A stretch of 6,291 nt of DNA, from assembly GCA_946481445.1 (NCBI GenBank), contig CAMLOA010000127.1:1-6291 (forward strand), read 5' to 3'. Within the stretch, counting starts at the first letter, position 1, and every line of letters starts with the position of its first letter. Shown here one piece after another: positions 6,062 to 6,291 of this stretch. Under the pieces are notes generated by a model. The model had not been told where the DNA came from and made no database searches. It saw nothing but the letters and a program-made list of their open reading frames with translations. This stretch comes from an uncultured Devosia sp. GTDB taxonomy: Bacteria; Pseudomonadota; Alphaproteobacteria; Rhizobiales; Devosiaceae. A program made the translations under genes and the position numbers.

Positions 6062-6291
6062 TCAGCTGTCGTCGGTCAGGCGCCGTATGGCTCCGAGGTA
6101 GTCTTCCGGCATGATGCTGGCGGCCAGTTCGCCGGACCGATGGTCCCGTTGTCCGATGGCATCGGCCAGAGAAAGGCCATCCCGGGTAGCCCGCTGCGCC
6201 GCGTCGTAGAGCATTTCGTGCGCGTGATGCCGACCAAGGGAGGCTGACAAGCGCATCATGATCGCTTCCGAGAGAATTTGCCCGCGGGTGA
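6062..6291 (-). CDS. Lyase of the adenylosuccinate lyase / 3-carboxymuconate cycloisomerase type, C-terminal end
   Basis: Only the last 75 codons are in the window; the gene runs off the right edge and reads leftward to a TGA at 6064-6062. The visible segment contains RGQILSEAIMMRLSASLGR, HHAHEMLYDAAQRATRDG and LSLADAI, and ends near PEDYLGAIRRL. This matches the C-terminal helical domain (ADSL_C type) of fumarase/aspartase-superfamily lyases, in which xGxILAEAxMMxLAxxLGRxxAHxxVY is typical. Such enzymes eliminate or cycloisomerise carboxylate substrates by a base-catalysed route and act as soluble homotetramers. The YLG motif near the end resembles PcaB-type and adenylosuccinate-lyase-like proteins; the catalytic regions lie outside the window, so the substrate cannot be decided. 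An ATG at 6259-6257 is internal to the domain and is not the start. Confidence 0.8.
   Translation of the reverse strand, partial: TRGQILSEAIMMRLSASLGRHHAHEMLYDAAQRATRDGLSLADAIGQRDHRSGELAASIMPEDYLGAIRRLTDDS

Noticed and set aside
6041..6247. A 68-codon plus-strand open frame at the right end
   Set aside because: It is the complement of the lyase C-terminus, which has recognisable family motifs; the plus-strand translation has none.

Overview
The window is a GC-rich, gene-dense stretch whose codon choice (strong G/C third positions), ATGGATAG-type gene overlap and protein families point to an alphaproteobacterium, most likely a Hyphomicrobiales/Rhizobiales-type soil or plant-associated organism. 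The genus cannot be read from the sequence. No tRNA, rRNA, CRISPR array, transposase or integrase was seen.

Left end (1-1266, + strand): the 3' end of a Tm-1-like ATP-binding (UPF0261) gene, overlapped by eight bases by a complete gene for a TIM-barrel protein of the phosphoenolpyruvate hydrolase-like family. In plant Tm-1-type proteins these two modules form one polypeptide. Here they are two translationally coupled genes. A G/C-rich hairpin follows.

Centre (1522-5955, + strand): two tandem genes for secreted, calcium-binding RTX proteins of 493 and 927 residues. Both have the same architecture over the last ~390-400 residues: four arrays of glycine-aspartate nonapeptides separated by conserved linkers, then a serralysin-type C-terminal domain ending LDASDFLL or LDAGDFVL, the usual look of a type I secretion substrate. 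Their N-terminal parts differ. The first has a short degenerate RTX module. The second has about 500 residues of beta-strand-rich repeats resembling filamentous-haemagglutinin passengers. No ABC exporter, membrane-fusion protein or outer-membrane channel is encoded here, so export machinery must lie elsewhere.

Right end (6062-6291, - strand): the C-terminal end of a fumarase/aspartase-superfamily lyase (adenylosuccinate lyase or 3-carboxymuconate cycloisomerase-like), converging on the second RTX gene. A strong hairpin lies between the convergent genes.

The RTX pair is bracketed by two copies of a 22-bp G/C-rich sequence (21 of 22 identical), each part of a hairpin. The gaps between genes (1267-1521, 3004-3171, 5956-6061) hold hairpins and short repeats, with no convincing sigma-70 promoter and no extra gene. 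The most notable points are the RTX pair with shared secretion half and swapped N-termini, the joining of an FHA-like beta-helix to an RTX export module, and the split Tm-1 gene pair.
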